Below are positions 10,741-23,060 of a stretch of DNA of 64,000 nucleotides, in pieces; within the stretch, counting starts at the first letter, position 1, and each line of letters begins with the position of its first letter. Both the position numbers and the translations under genes were made by a program. Source of the DNA: Pipra filicauda (taxonomy: Eukaryota > Chordata > Aves > Passeriformes > Pipridae); NCBI RefSeq assembly GCF_003945595.2, contig NW_024104430.1, positions 372,001 through 436,000 on the forward strand, written 5' to 3'. Under the pieces are notes generated by a model that made no database searches, had not been told where the DNA came from, and saw only the letters and a program-made list of their open reading frames with translations.

Positions 10741-13051
10741 AATTTATCATTAGTGCACTGCCTAAGCTTAGTTCTCTTTCAATTCCAAGGAAAAGTTAAA
10801 TGATTTGTGTAATGAACTGAAACAAAAAGAATGAAAGCAAGACTTCATGTCCAATGACAGAAAGGTTGTTTTCAGAAATTAATTGTTTGTACCACTTGCA
10901 GATGTAACTCCTGCAAGCATCTTCTAGAGTAGTTTGTTTATGTAATTTCTCTAAAGTAGTTTTACAAGTCTTTTGTGGCAAAGTTTCAACACTTCCTTTC
11001 CTGGCCACTCTACAGCAAATGTCAGACTCAGGGAGCTTTTCAAGATAAAAAATCTTTATGAGCCAGCAACAAATAAACCATGATAAAATGACTGCATATC
11101 TAATTATATGCCACTTGATCCACATGACACACTTGTAATAAAGTTTTTACATTTTCAGATTTTTAATTTACAAGCTTGTCACTTGCAGTTTAGTCATTTT
11201 GTTCAGATAGGGTGAAAAATTTCTTAAGGTTCTTCTAATTGCCAATTCTTATTTCTCAGTTCTAATTATGCATAATACTTTTATTATAAATCACACACAC
11301 ACATACACAAGAGCAACTTGTGGTACAGAATCTAAGACAGCGAGTACTGAGTGTAAAGGACTACGGTAGATTATACTTGGTAAATGTTAGTATCAAATGC
11401 TGAAAAATTGTTTCTTTAGCAAAGAAAACAAAGATCTTCTCTTTAGCAGAGAAGATTTCTAATTGCTGTATACTCACAGAGTATCACTAAGGTAAAGTGC
11501 TACTTGCTTTCGAATCATTTAGAACTAGAAGAAAGATGATAATTAGAGAACTGTTAAGTAATTTTATATATGGGAGGTTTACTACACACACTTCTTACTG
11601 AGTAAATAAAAGTCTAGACTTTTAGAAAACTGCAGGTGGGCAAAGCTTTTGTAGAAGTCTGCCTGTATAAAACCCCTCTCCTGAAAAGTTTTACAACACA
11701 GTGGTAACCAGTTAGTTTGCAGGATTCAGTTTATAGGTCATCTTTGTGACAGTCCAGGTCACTTATTTCACTAATGGCCTGCCTTCCTAGATGTAAAACA
11801 GTTTTCCTGCTCTGGTATGCTCTGTTGATGTGCTCTGTCATTCTCCTTGACCAGGCTGACCAAGCAGCAATCAGAGGTGGGAATGTTATAGAAAGCATAT
11901 GAAGAGGAAGCAGAGGGAGATTAACCAGCAGTGGTTTCCTATTATTATGAAGGTTTACAGGAGGGATCTTCCTTGTTACTATTTCTTCATAACAAATCTG
12001 TAAAGAGTGACTGGAGAAGATGAGAAGAGCAGTATCATTGTAACAACAATTTGAATGGAGACACCATGACAATGACAGTGGAGTAAGAGGGTCAGTAAGG
12101 AGCCAGCTGATGACAGCTGATGATAGGGAATACTGTTAGACTCCTGACTGGCGGGAAGGTAATTCAAAAAACCCTTGCTAATTCAGGTTTCTCTGAACCG
12201 CAATTTATTTTGCCTGACTCCCTAGGCCCCTTTATTTGCTACTGGAAAAATAGTTATTCATGGGTGCCCCATGCTGTAATTTCTTTACCGTGCTCTTTGG
12301 CTGGATAGTTAAGCTCATGGACAGTCTTTCTGCTCAGCTTTAGCTTTCGTTTGCAGGCCTTTGGCCAGTCTTCTATTTTGCTTTCTTCTGCTGAGACTGA
12401 CAAAAGTCATGTATATTTTTTCTTCTGCCATGGATGTGATTTCCCCCATGTATGTCTCTCTGGCTCACTCCAAGAGAATAAAAGTGAAGGGCTGTGTGAC
12501 AGCAGCACTGCTTGTTCAAAAATATCGTGAAGTGGATCAGGGCCAAAAAGAAAATAGGATATTTTATTGCTGGTCCTGGAAATATCAAGTTTTCTACTTA
12601 GCTGTTTCACCTTCACTTTACAGGCCTTATTCTTCCATAGCTTTTTCACTTTAAAGCTCTCTGTTTAAATTGTCTGTACTTGAATGATTGGCTCTTGGAA
12701 CATAATACTGTTGTTAAGTCTTACAAGAAAAGAATTGCAATTTTGCTTGGTTAGAAGGGGCTCTTCTAAATAGTGCAACTCAGTGCTGAAATGCCTCTCT
12801 TCAAGGGCTATTTCTGAAAGTCCTTTATGTGCAGAACTCTGCTCATGCATGCCACGGGTGGGAGTGGAAGGCTTAGACAAAATTTATTAAAAAGCTCTGC
12901 TGTTGAGTCACAAGTTGCAGAAAGGACTGCCTTGCTTTCTAAATCCTTTCTCAGAGAGGAGTCTGAATATGCAGCAGTATGGCTGCATCCAATCTTAGTC
13001 TTGGATTTTGTCAAAAGTTTAAATTTAAAGGAATTATAGAGGTGTCATTAA
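10741..13051. other. Non-coding DNA
   Basis: No gene or element recognised. A short CA-rich microsatellite lies at 11290-11308. Overlapping 60-113 codon frames on both strands at 11731-13039 have no common domain and look accidental. Confidence 0.5.
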
Positions 13052-13795
13052 ACCACATTTGTCCCACAGGTTTTAATGATGGCAAAACAGATATATTTAT
13101 ATAAATGAATTATTTATTATGACAAACTAACAAACAGGTGAACAGATGAATGATTTTAATCAGACTTATTTACTACAGAGTATAAACACTAAAAATCTAC
13201 TACTAGAGCATAATATAGCATAAAGTAGTATAGTGCACTGTGACAAAGCAATTATTGAAGCAGTTATATTCAAGCTAGTAAAAAGAAATAATTATTAAGT
13301 AGAGATTTGATTTGAGGTAACTCACCCATACCAACTCTTGTGGGGAGATCTCTTTCTCTCAACCTTAAGGAGTAACTTTGCGGGGGTGCCCTCAGCCCAA
13401 GGGAGGAATCTCCATGCATACACCCCAAGAAGGGTTATGTCAGAAGGACCTGTCTGCATGAAAGGAGACTGGACTTTTATAGTATAAAGTGATTGACTGC
13501 TAGTCACACATTTGCAAGCCAGCTACCAGCTTATCTGTAAAATCAGACATCAAAATCAGGGTGTGTATCTGAAATCTAGTGAAGCAGGACGGTTTTAGCA
13601 CAGTTAACACCAAGACAGCACCCTGGCTCCAGCAGTTGATCCTGCTTGTTTGGATTTTAGGTCTTATCAGGTTGGGTCTATCCTGCCACAATGTGCCCCA
13701 TAGTTCCAGTCTATGGACATTGCACTTCATAATGCCTAACAGGATTGCTCAGAGAATGTATTTGTATTGATTAAAAATTGGAGAGATCCAATATG
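13052..13795 (-). mobile_element. Avian ERVL-like solo LTR (~740 bp)
   Basis: On the - strand this reads as an LTR with a TATA box (TATAAAAG, 13481-13474) and a polyadenylation signal AATAAA (13118-13113). It has the characteristic family text 'gaagcaggacggttttagc' (13581) and 'caccctggctccagcag' (13620). I recognise it as an avian ERVL-type LTR. About 250 bp of AT-rich sequence follow the promoter region. No viral genes are attached, so it is a solo LTR. The edges are approximate because no convincing TSD was seen. Confidence 0.75.
13474..13481 (-). promoter_or_regulatory. LTR TATA box
   Basis: TATAAAAG on the - strand, about 360 bp upstream of the AATAAA of the same LTR. Core promoter candidate of a retroviral U3; current activity is unknown. 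Confidence 0.5.
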
Positions 13796-14418
13796 TTAAA
13801 TGAGTAGGTTACATTTCCAGATTACAGACTTGACATTGTAAAAATATACTGTGTATACAAAAATATTTGGCTCAAATGTATATGAATTATTCAGATTTAG
13901 TAAGTATCTAGAACTTCATCTCATATATGTACATTTTTTCTCATATATCCCAACTCTTCAGCAAACAATTTGAGCCAAAAAGTCCAGATTTCAAGTATTT
14001 GAGTACCAACATAGAAACACAGAGTTTCAGCAGTAATCATAATTTTACGTTTTTAAAAACTCCCAAATCACCTAGTAGGTTGAACCTTACTGAAAATCAA
14101 AAACACAAGATTTGCAAAAACCTCTGATAAGTGATCATATTGTAATGCTGACAGGTAAAACAATGAAACTCATTTTGTATTACAAAATTTAAGTTCTATA
14201 AGAAGTAAATTTAACATAGTTTGGTGTTTGTGACTGTTGAATCTCTAATCTCTGTGTTTACAGAAGAGAAATTAGTTTCTGGACATAACTATATTTAATA
14301 TAGTAGTAAATAGTGTGGCAAAAATTTAATCTCTACTTGAATATAATCTGTAACTCTGATACATAAAGTTCCTGAAGCTGTAAAAAATAGATATCTTTCA
14401 GGAATTTACCAGAACTGC
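13796..14418. other. AT-rich non-coding DNA
   Basis: Nothing recognised. Confidence 0.5.
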
Positions 14419-14434
14419 ATATGCTATAAGGGGC

Positions 14435-14506
14435 CCCCTGGTGGTCTAGTGGTTAGGATGCAGCACTTTCACCACCGCGACCCGGGTTCGATTCCCGGTC
14501 AGAGGA
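14435..14506 (+). pseudogene. tRNA-Glu(TTC)-like head of the SINE
   Basis: 72 nt closely following vertebrate tRNA-Glu: D-arm 'tggtctagtggtta', anticodon loop CTTTCAC (anticodon TTC = UUC), and T-arm 'cccgggttcgattcccgg'. The acceptor stem is degenerate (CCCCTGG against TCAGAGGA, with an extra base). There is a SINE body directly downstream, so this is not a functional tRNA gene. Confidence 0.88.
14442..14495 (+). promoter_or_regulatory. RNA polymerase III A and B boxes of the SINE
   Basis: The A box TGGTCTAGTGG (14442-14452) and B box GGTTCGATTCC (14485-14495) are both intact matches to the tRNA internal promoter, spaced as in a tRNA. The copy could still be recognised by TFIIIC; expression is not known. 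Confidence 0.75.
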
Positions 14507-14772
14507 GTTCCCTGGGCAGATGGAGCTCGTCAGCCCTGTAAGGCCATCCATCTAAGAGAAGGTCACTCTAATCAAACCTACGTCCTGAGGACCTCGCTGC
14601 CACTGTCCGACCTTCGCTCGGCCCCGGCAGATAAACCTTAGGATTAAAGGGTGGGCTCAGTTCAGCACACACTGTGTCTCACCTGAAAAATCCACTGCAC
14701 AGGCTCGAAGGGTTAATGACCTTTCCCAAATCTTCATTCGCGAAGACTGGCCATACTACTACTATATGCTAT

Positions 14773-16445
14773 GAACAGAATCTGAGATATATATGCAGAA
14801 AAATATGGGTGACTGTGAGGAATAGAAACTTCTATAACCTCTCTCTGGTGCTGGCAGAAGGAAAATCTGCATACAGTGGTATTTTTATCCTAAAATTATA
14901 TTAATAACTGCTCTTGCAGGAGCTGAAGCATGGTCAAATGCAGGTGTTTTGATTTCGTTTTGTTTTTTCATTTTTTTTTCCAGAAGCTATATCTAGATTT
15001 TATGTCTCTATTTTTTTCTGCTTGTTCCTATTAGATTAATAGACCTTGTGGTCTTTGAAGATAATATTCCTGCCATGTACGGCTCTGAAAAAAACATTAG
15101 GAAAACTAATTCATTATTAAACAATTACAGTCATAAATTGTGGAACATTAGCCTAAGCACAAGTGGCTTAATAGTGGCATTTTTTCTTAATTTCATCCAG
15201 ATATTTCAATAATAGTAACCTAGAAAATAATTTTTCTCATGATAGCTGGCATGTCTGAATACCACCACCAGTGGGCAATAATGGGCCTTTTATTCTCATT
15301 TTTGAAGCTAACTCTGTCCATGAGAGAAAGAGAAGAAATAGGAATCTTTATAGCGTCTGAGAGCTGGTCCTGTTCTAGTAACTCCTGACTAAAATGGGTC
15401 TGTTTATTTTCTTTGTACTGCCTTCATAGAGCAAGACCCTCTTTCTGTCCAGCATTAGATGCCTGTATAATGTTAAGTATAATCAATTCTTTATAAACTC
15501 CCCTTTCCTCACTTCCTCTTCTTCCCATCTGAACTTATTTGAGCATTTTCCTTGCTAATGCAGAAGCATTTTGAAGTGTTGAATGTGTGACTAAGCTTGT
15601 AGCCAATGTAGTGAGCTAAGCACTTCAAATAAAGATAATAGCAGTTAGGGAGGGGGAGAGAGGAGAGAGAGGAGAGGGAAAAGATTCACAGAGAAATTAT
15701 GTTTGAGAGATGTAAATCTTGGGCAACCTTCAGTCTGCTCCAAGACTTTACTGTGTCTCAGGGACTATAGGTAGAGGTATGACTCAATCTTTCAACCATA
15801 CTGCTTAGGTGACCACCTGTGCTGCTTCATTAACTGCCCTACTGACTTTGAGGTTTTGTTCCCTTGGACCCCAGCTAAAGGTATTTTAGTTCATCCCACC
15901 TAAAACGTGTTTTAGTGTTCATGATGAAATCATAGTCTCTTTTTCCTCTTTATTGAGTTCTGCTCACAGACCAGCTTAAATAAGGTCTCTTCTTATGTTA
16001 ACAGTAGTAATACACTGACAAGCACAAAATTCAACTAGTTCTGTGCAAACAAAGAAAGAAATGTTTTTTATTTGCCAAAGCAGGTAACAACTATAATAAA
16101 ACTGTTATACAAGTATGAACATGGACCTTATAGCCACTACTGGCTAAGAGTTTACAGCAGAAGTAGTATGGAAAGAGAGAAATGCTGTGGAACCAACAAT
16201 TTTTTTACATCCCCTGCAGGACAGGAGAGCTCCTGAGGGTAGCATAGGCATGTCTCAATTGTCAGGCATTTAGTTGTTTTAGTTACTCTTCCACAGGCAT
16301 ATGGTTCAAGATTTTTTATTATATATCATATTATTTCCATAGGGGACTTTATGGTAGTAGCATCCAGTGTGGGACTCAAGTGTTTGAGGAAATTAAGAAT
16401 CACACAATAAAAGGAGTTAATATTAAAAGGTTGGTTTTGTTGGTT
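14773..16445. other. Non-coding DNA
   Basis: No gene recognised. A purine-rich (GGAGA)n-like stretch lies at 15643-15680. Confidence 0.5.
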
Positions 16446-17398
16446 TTTTTCTCCTGCTTGAAGGGCCCTTACTTTTCAACATCTTCAAAAATGACTTGGA
16501 CGAAGGATTGGAAGGGATATTAAACAAGTTTGCAGATGACACAGAACTGGGAGGAGCTGTTGACTCCCTCAAAGACAGGGAGGTCCTGCAGACAGACCTT
16601 GACAAATTACAGGACTGGGCAATCACCAACCATATGAAGTTCAACAAGGAAAAGTGCCACATTCTTCACCTGGGATGGGGCGACCCCAGATATTCCTACA
16701 GACTGAGGAATGCAATTCTGGAAAGCAGTGCCATGGAAAGGGACTTGGGAGTCCTGGTAAATTACAAGTTCGATATGAATCAGCAGTGCCCTGGCAGCCA
16801 GGAGGGCCAACCATGTCCTGGGTGGCAACAGGCAAAGCATCGCCAGCCAGTCAAGGCATGTGACTGTCCCGCTCTGCTCTGCACTGGTGCGACCTCACCT
16901 TGAATATTGTGTGCAGTTTTGGGCACCACAATATAAGAAAGATAGGAAGGTATTAGAGAATGTCCAAAGGAAGACAACGAAGATGGTGAAGGGCCTTGAG
17001 GGGAAGCCGTAGGAGGAGTGGCTGAGGTCACTCGGTGTGTTCAGGCTGGAAGGGAAGACGGTGAGGGGAGACTTCATTGCAGTTACAACTTCCTTGTAAG
17101 GGGAGCAGGAGGGGCAGACACTGATCTCTTCTCTGTGGTGATCAGTGACCCGAGGAAATGGCCCGCAGTTGCGTCAGGGGAGGTTTAGGCTGGATATCAG
17201 AAAAACTTAGACAGTGGTTGGGTGCTGTAACAGGATCTCCAGGTAAGTGGCCACAGGGCCAAGCCTGACAGAGTTCAAAAAGCTTTGGCTAATACTCTCA
17301 GGCACACGGTGTGACTCTTTGGGATGGTACTGTGCAGGGCCAGAAGTTGGATTCGATAATCCTTGAGGGTCCCTTCCAACTCAGATTCTGTGAGACAA
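16446..17398 (+). mobile_element. CR1 LINE fragment with open RT palm segment
   Basis: A 5'-truncated CR1 on + that starts in the RT palm at a GPLLFN-like block (about 16458) and runs to a normal CR1 3' end ('gggtcccttccaactcagat' near 17368). A frame open at 16496-16903 contains FADDT (16529-16543), the catalytic palm motif of LINE RTs. It also contains the MKFN..KC..LHLG thumb-side block about 50 residues later. Beyond about 16790 it is frameshifted ('cagcagtgccctggcagcc'), and the C-terminal part (16900-17090) is readable only with gaps. It differs from the CR1 at 1.0-2.1 kb and seems to be another subfamily. Not a functional gene. Confidence 0.9.
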
Positions 17399-20300
17399 GA
17401 TCAAACAGATTCTACACTGCAATGTAGATCCAAGAATAGTTACTTTGGCTCTCTAACCCTGTAGGATCCTGAATTCATTAAGCACCTACCCCTTTAATCT
17501 GAAATCTCCCTGATCACCTTTCTTGCCAATCAATACTCAGTTCTTGTGCTGGAAGGCAGAAAGGAATGACTGGGGAAGCACCAAACATGACTGCTTTAAG
17601 CTTATGGCTTCAGCTGCTGGCTGCAAATCAAGGTCTTCTTCCAGGTTGTGGGACAGAGTCCTGTTCTGCCCACATAAAGCTCAAAGCCAACTAGGCAAGA
17701 GCCAAGTAGCAATACTCGACTTTTTACTCTCATTTGGAGCTCGGAGGCACTAAAAGGTATCCTTGAGGGGAATGGGGGGGAAATAGATGTTCCAGGAAAC
17801 CACTGAAATAGGACTTAATTAAGAGGATGACATCTCCCTCTACTGGTCTTAAAAGGTACCTAATTAACATAAAATTGGAGTCTCAAAGGTTTCATTTTAA
17901 CTTCTGTCACTCCTGGGACAGAATGTCTTATCTTGGGAGCAGGGAAAATCAAACAGGAAACATTTGACCTAAACCAGAACCAGATAGAATCTCTACTAAT
18001 GTACAGCTCATATCTATGGTAATGCAAATAAAGCAACAAAAGTGAGGAATAGAATATAAAATACGAGAAGGAATTTTCTCTGTGTTCCAATTTAAATGTA
18101 CTGAACCAGAGAAGGATAAACAACAATGAAAAAAAATAGAGAAAAAATGCTGTGTGTTCCTTTTTTGATGGCTTTTGCAAACTAGTAAACATCACTAATT
18201 CACTGAATTAGCTGAGACAGCTTGCTTCAGTTGTTCTCTTAGCATATGGTCAGATGCATAATGCTTTGATTTATCAATGGACAATTCTTATTTTACAGCA
18301 ATATGGTTATAGTTTCCCATTTACTTGTAAAATTCTCATTCAATCAATGTTAAAATTGCTCTAATAAAACAACAGATAAAATATGAAAGGCTTGTAAGGA
18401 GATAAGGAGGAAGACGAAATGGATGTCAAGGAAGATTTTGTAATAAATTACTTAGAGTATTGTGCATATTTATATGTATGTTTTTCTGGGAAGATCTTTG
18501 CAGGAATAAAATATATAAACAGTTATCTTGTATTAGTTATCAGATCCGGTGTCCATTTGAATAGAAGGTGGGAAAACACTGAAAAAATTTATTTCAAAAT
18601 AATAATTCAAAATCTCTGAGAGCATATTCCTTCTGTTTAGGAAAATGGATGTGAATATTTGTGATGTGAGTAAGCTACATACAAGTATTCACTGAGACAT
18701 TCATTCACACAAGGAGATTTTGCAAAGCCATTTTGAAAGCTCTGTATAGGTTTAATAATTGTCTGATGGGGAAAAGAAACATGTGATTTAGGAGATTAAT
18801 TATACAATGTGAATATCAATCACAAGCTCCTGCTATTCAAACAATAACCCCAGCACATCCACAGTCCAAGATATGCTTTCACTCAGCATCTGTCAAATAA
18901 TAAGCAAATTGTTGTCATTGAATGAAATTAACAGGGAAAAAAGATCATAAATAGTCTGTCTCACAGAATCCAGAGTTTCCTTAGAGACAATGCAAATCAG
19001 TGGAAGTTACTGAGGATGGGCAGCCTTGGGGTCACAAGCTGTGCTTGGTGTGTTTGCTGCTGACCAGCATCCTGCTTTTCTCTGGGCAAGAGGGGCTCAG
19101 GTACTGTAATGAACTTTGATCTTTTTGTGAGCACAGCCGTAACATCAGTAAGAATGGCAAGCTGCAGGTGATCGACTGCAAACAAGAATACAGACAAGAT
19201 AATTCATAGTTGAAATAGTTCTGTAATTTAGCTCCTCTTTTCTACCAGTGGGGAAATGTAAGGATGTGTTAATTTGTATGTACAGCAATAAGATCTACTT
19301 GCTTTTCAGCCTCACAAACTGTATTCAATACCTATACCAAAATAGCCCTTTGAGTATATTGGATGGAAATGGGAAATAAACAGAAGCTTGCTTTTAGCTT
19401 TCAATGGAAGGAGACCTTGTATGTCAAGTAACAAGGTAAAGAACAAGAGGCAGTGAAGGCCAGCCTTTCACTCTTGCGATGGTTAGGTTTTGTCTGAGAA
19501 TTAGAGAGAGTGTAGATAATGAAACAGAGCTGTGCATTAAATACACACCATAAAAAGTTCTTGACTGAAAACAGGGGCCTGTGTAGCTAAAAGAGGATTC
19601 CAGCTCATGCTACTCATCAACAAATGCAAGTGTAAGACTATAAATCTCCTTACTAGCCCTCTATACCTCACTATGAAATATGCAGAAAGACATATATACA
19701 GAAGTCAAGTTTAAGGAGAACAAAAATTTAGATATAGATCATTACCCTTCATAAGATAACCAGAAGCTTTAAATTAAGAAGTTGAGGATGCAATGTGTTG
19801 AGAAGACGTCATAACACTTACAATACCTGGAGATTAAATTTTACAGAGTTCTGGTGATTGTCATAAATGAAATTGCCTCCAAGAGGGCTTGTTCTGTATG
19901 ACTTTTTTTTTCCATAGAACTAGTCTTCTGTGTTAATTTTCCCAGGACAAGAAACCAAGTGCCAAAAGTTGTGCAAGAAAAAAATTTAGATATTCAGCCA
20001 TGAAATATAAAGTGAGAAAAACAGTCAATTACAAAGCAAGGAAATGCTTTTTAGGTACTTGGGGATTAGAAAAAAAACAACATGACACGAGATCATGTGT
20101 CATGAGATGATGCATGACTTGCCTTTAAAGCACAAGGCAAAAGGGCCTGAGCTGGAATTCAGCATCCAATCTCAAATACAAGGACACTGTACATGTCCTG
20201 TCATGAAAATTCTGCTTGTCAGAAGAATAATTTACCTAACTCTGTACATTAAGTTAGTAGAAGCTGCATAGGGTTAGCCCAGACTGCATTGGTATCTCCC

Positions 20301-21173
20301 TGTCTCTGGTGACTTACTCAGGACTGCAGGGGAGCTGCCTTTCAGCTGGGAGTTATAGCTCGGAAACTTGAAGACTTTTATCTGCAAATTTGCCTTGAAT
20401 GTCATGAATAAGGCTATTTCATTATTTTCTTTAAAACTATAATGGTAAAGGTAACGTTATGTGTCTTTCAAGTCCACTGCTCAAAGTCAAATATTTGTCC
20501 TGTTCCTGAGCCTATGCGAGAGAATTCAGCCACATTTTCCTGCCTCACTGGTGTACCCTTGCTGTAAACTTTACAGCTGTAAGGAAGGATAAATGCTCTC
20601 CAGGGCTGCTGTTAAGTTGAGCTCTTATGCTGCTGGGAGTATTAAGCTCACAGAGAGGTGAGCATGCTTCTGTAGTCTATTGGTAATATTATCTATTTTG
20701 AAGTTGGAGGACCTGGATACAAGGAAAAGTAGAAATTGTATTAATGCATTTTATTTTGAACTGCAACTAGATGGAAGTCAGAAACAACCCTTAAGGCCCC
20801 TTTCTTGTTTAGAAACAGAAATAAGCATCCTAATAGTAACTGCTCTCTCCTCTGCATTGCAGTCAAAAGATGCAGTTTGCAAGTACACCCTGCCGACCTG
20901 TGTAATCTGCCTGCCTACGGAAGATTGCTACCACTGCAACAGTTGGAGTTCAGTCATAGTGTACGTGACAGAGTGTTTCCCTGTAAACACTAACCTACTG
21001 CCTTCCATAAAAAAATCCAGCTCCAAACTACAGTTAGCAGCACTCCTGAGTTCAGAAGCCCTATAGGTGACATTCACTCCTTCAGCTGATGATGCCAGAG
21101 CTCAAGTGGCATCAAATGCAAGGACATTGTATGAAACTGGTGGATCTTGCATTTTTTTTTCAATTGTAGATAA
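17399..21173. other. Non-coding DNA
   Basis: No gene or mobile element recognised. The frame at 20680-21066 (+, 128 codons) lies immediately before the SINE insertion, resembles no known domain and lacks gene context. Confidence 0.5.
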
Positions 21174-21485
21174 TTGTAGATAAATTTTTCATTTTTCATG
21201 GCCAGTCTTTGTGAACGAAGATCTGGGAAAGGTCATTACCCTTCGAGCCTGCGCAGTGGATTTTTTAGGTGAGACACAGTGTGCACTGAACTGAGCCCAC
21301 CCTTTAATCCTGAGGTTCATCTGCCGGGGCCGAGCGAGCTTGGACAGTGGCAGCGAGGTCCTCAGGACGTAGGTTTGTTTAGAGTGACCTTCTCTTGGAT
21401 GGTCTTACAGGGCTGACGAGCTCCGTCTGCCCGGAGGAGTTCCCTGACCGGGAATCAAACCCAGGCCACGGCGTTGTAGATAAAT
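21174..21485 (-). repeat. 12-bp target-site duplication around SINE copy 2
   Basis: TTGTAGATAAAT at 21174-21185 and 21474-21485 (perfect). The left flank also has an adjacent partial repeat TTGTAGATAA at 21164-21173. Confidence 0.92.
21186..21473 (-). mobile_element. tRNA-Glu-derived SINE with RTE tail (copy 2, 5'-truncated)
   Basis: Minus-strand copy of the SINE at 14.4 kb, 288 bp long. The 5' end is cut inside the tRNA head: the B-box half (21446-21473) remains and the A box is gone. The body and tail align with copy 1 at roughly 90% identity apart from small gaps, including a 4-bp indel. The tail ends 'gactggccatgaaaaatgaa' on the - strand, the same terminus (CCATGAAAAATG) as RTE copy 1. 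The RTE-like hairpin core is mutated here ('cttcgttcacaaag'). The truncation at the tRNA end and the 12-bp TSD support LINE-type target-primed integration. Confidence 0.9.
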
Positions 21486-22870
21486 AATGGCATACCAAAT
21501 ATCTGTAGATGGTTGAGACAGAAGAGTAGTAACTGTAATAATCTTTATCTCTAAATCTATGATATAAACAATCTTGGAAGGATCTAAATCAAATAAAGAT
21601 CCAAATACAGCCCAGCATGAAAACAAGTGTCATACCTACTTGTGTTCTTGCGTGGTGGCATATTTCATCCTGGAGTGCTGAGCGCACTTTGTAACTTTAG
21701 CTCCATGTTTGTAAATGACAGTTTCTGTGGAAATGCAAGGATACCTCTGCTCAGATCAGATGACACACCCATGGCCACATCCTTTTAAAGTGGTAGACCT
21801 CAACCAGTTTTACTTCACATCACAAATTTACAATTAACTTTTTGTCAGTGTGCAGCTCCTGTGTCACACTTTGTAGCTTAGAATACATGGGGAACACTGA
21901 CACATGGTAGTACCACAAAGAGTCTCTTTATTTGTATTGGGTTTGTGTGCTACCCACTATGCCTTCTGTTCCATCTCAAAAATATCATTATCACTTTTTT
22001 CTTAGTAAAATTGTCTTTTGTTTTATTAATTCTCTGTAGATGAAGAGAGTACTAATTTACCCTGCTACTTCATTTTTTAAACCTTACTGTTACTATACTT
22101 CAGCTTTTCAACTCAGAAGTCATAAGCAGATAAAATTTCTGCTATATGTGATTTGGGTGTGGGTCACAGCCTTTCAATGAGGATTACACAGGAGTTCATC
22201 TGTGAATGTAAAGAAACTCCAGACTGTGAGATGTATCTGTAATTTGCTACATCAGTGTCACTGTCTGGGTACCAAGGCTGAAGTAATCGTTTGTCATTCC
22301 AGGTAGGTTCTACACTCTCCATGCATGCTACCCAAACTCAGTCTCCCAGGTGCTGATAAGAAAAGAACGAATGATTGTTCCTATTTCTCCAATTGATTTA
22401 ATTACCTTTTAAACTAACCTGGAAGTATAATATTATTGAATAATTAAATAAACAATCAGTAAATAATTCTTCTTATGTTTATGAAATCATATAAAACTAG
22501 GATTACTGAACAAAAGCATTTAGTAATCAGCAAAAAATGTGGGGAAATGGACAATATTCCTCATAGGAAGCAAATCAGTAGGGGTGGAATTTGCCCAAAG
22601 GTGCCTTTCTTTTCTTAGTGGTGACTTATATGTTAGGTTTTCTTTCTGTTTATATGGTTGCCGCTTTGGTGGGAACAAGATCAAATGAGGTCTATTTTAA
22701 AACTTTAATGCCATAATTTATTACAGATTCTTTTCTCTGTCTAATGGGAGAAAAATAATGTGTGCTAGGAGTACCTATTGTTCCAATGCACATTGAAAAA
22801 ATCCATGTAACAATTCTCTCTGCAGCAGCTCTATACTAGCATGACCTCACTGAAATCAGTGCAGTTGTGA
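21486..22870. other. AT-rich non-coding DNA
   Basis: Nothing recognised. Confidence 0.5.
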
Positions 22871-23060
22871 ATTAATGTGGTGGTATGGTCAGCTCTGCTC
22901 CTTTCTGCTTGGGTGATAGCAACCAGCGGTGGACATGATGGCTGCAGCTGGCTTAAGCTGGTCTCTGGGAAACCAGATAACACCAATACAGCTAAGAGCT
23001 ACAAATCTTGACCAACAGATGAGGGCTAGTAGAGCATGCACGAATAAAAACATGGTTGGT

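Larger units (their letters stand above)
14428..14763 (+). mobile_element. tRNA-Glu-derived SINE with RTE tail (copy 1, full length)
   Basis: A 336-bp SINE with three parts. The head (14435-14506) is a tRNA-Glu-like sequence. The body (about 14507-14715) is unrelated to anything I can name and is shared with copy 2. The tail (about 14720-14755) reads 'caaatcttcattcgcgaag' and then 'actggccat', matching the 3' UTR of the RTE fragments at 8.1-8.9 kb. It ends in a short ACT-type repeat at 14754-14763. A perfect 9-bp TSD shows retroposition. The SINE encodes no protein; such elements are transcribed by RNA polymerase III and copied by the LINE whose tail they mimic, here an RTE. The identity of the family is open: it could be a described AviRTE-dependent SINE or a new one. 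Confidence 0.9.
14419..14772 (+). repeat. 9-bp target-site duplication around SINE copy 1
   Basis: ATATGCTAT at 14419-14427 and again at 14764-14772 (perfect). It delimits the SINE as 14428-14763. Confidence 0.9.

Noticed and set aside
14435..14506. A genuine tRNA-Glu gene
   Set aside because: The acceptor stem is degenerate, a SINE body and RTE tail follow without a break, and the whole is bounded by a TSD.
20680..21066. 128-codon frame on + with several cysteines
   Set aside because: No recognised family and no splice or promoter context. The cysteine pattern does not repeat as a zinc finger would.
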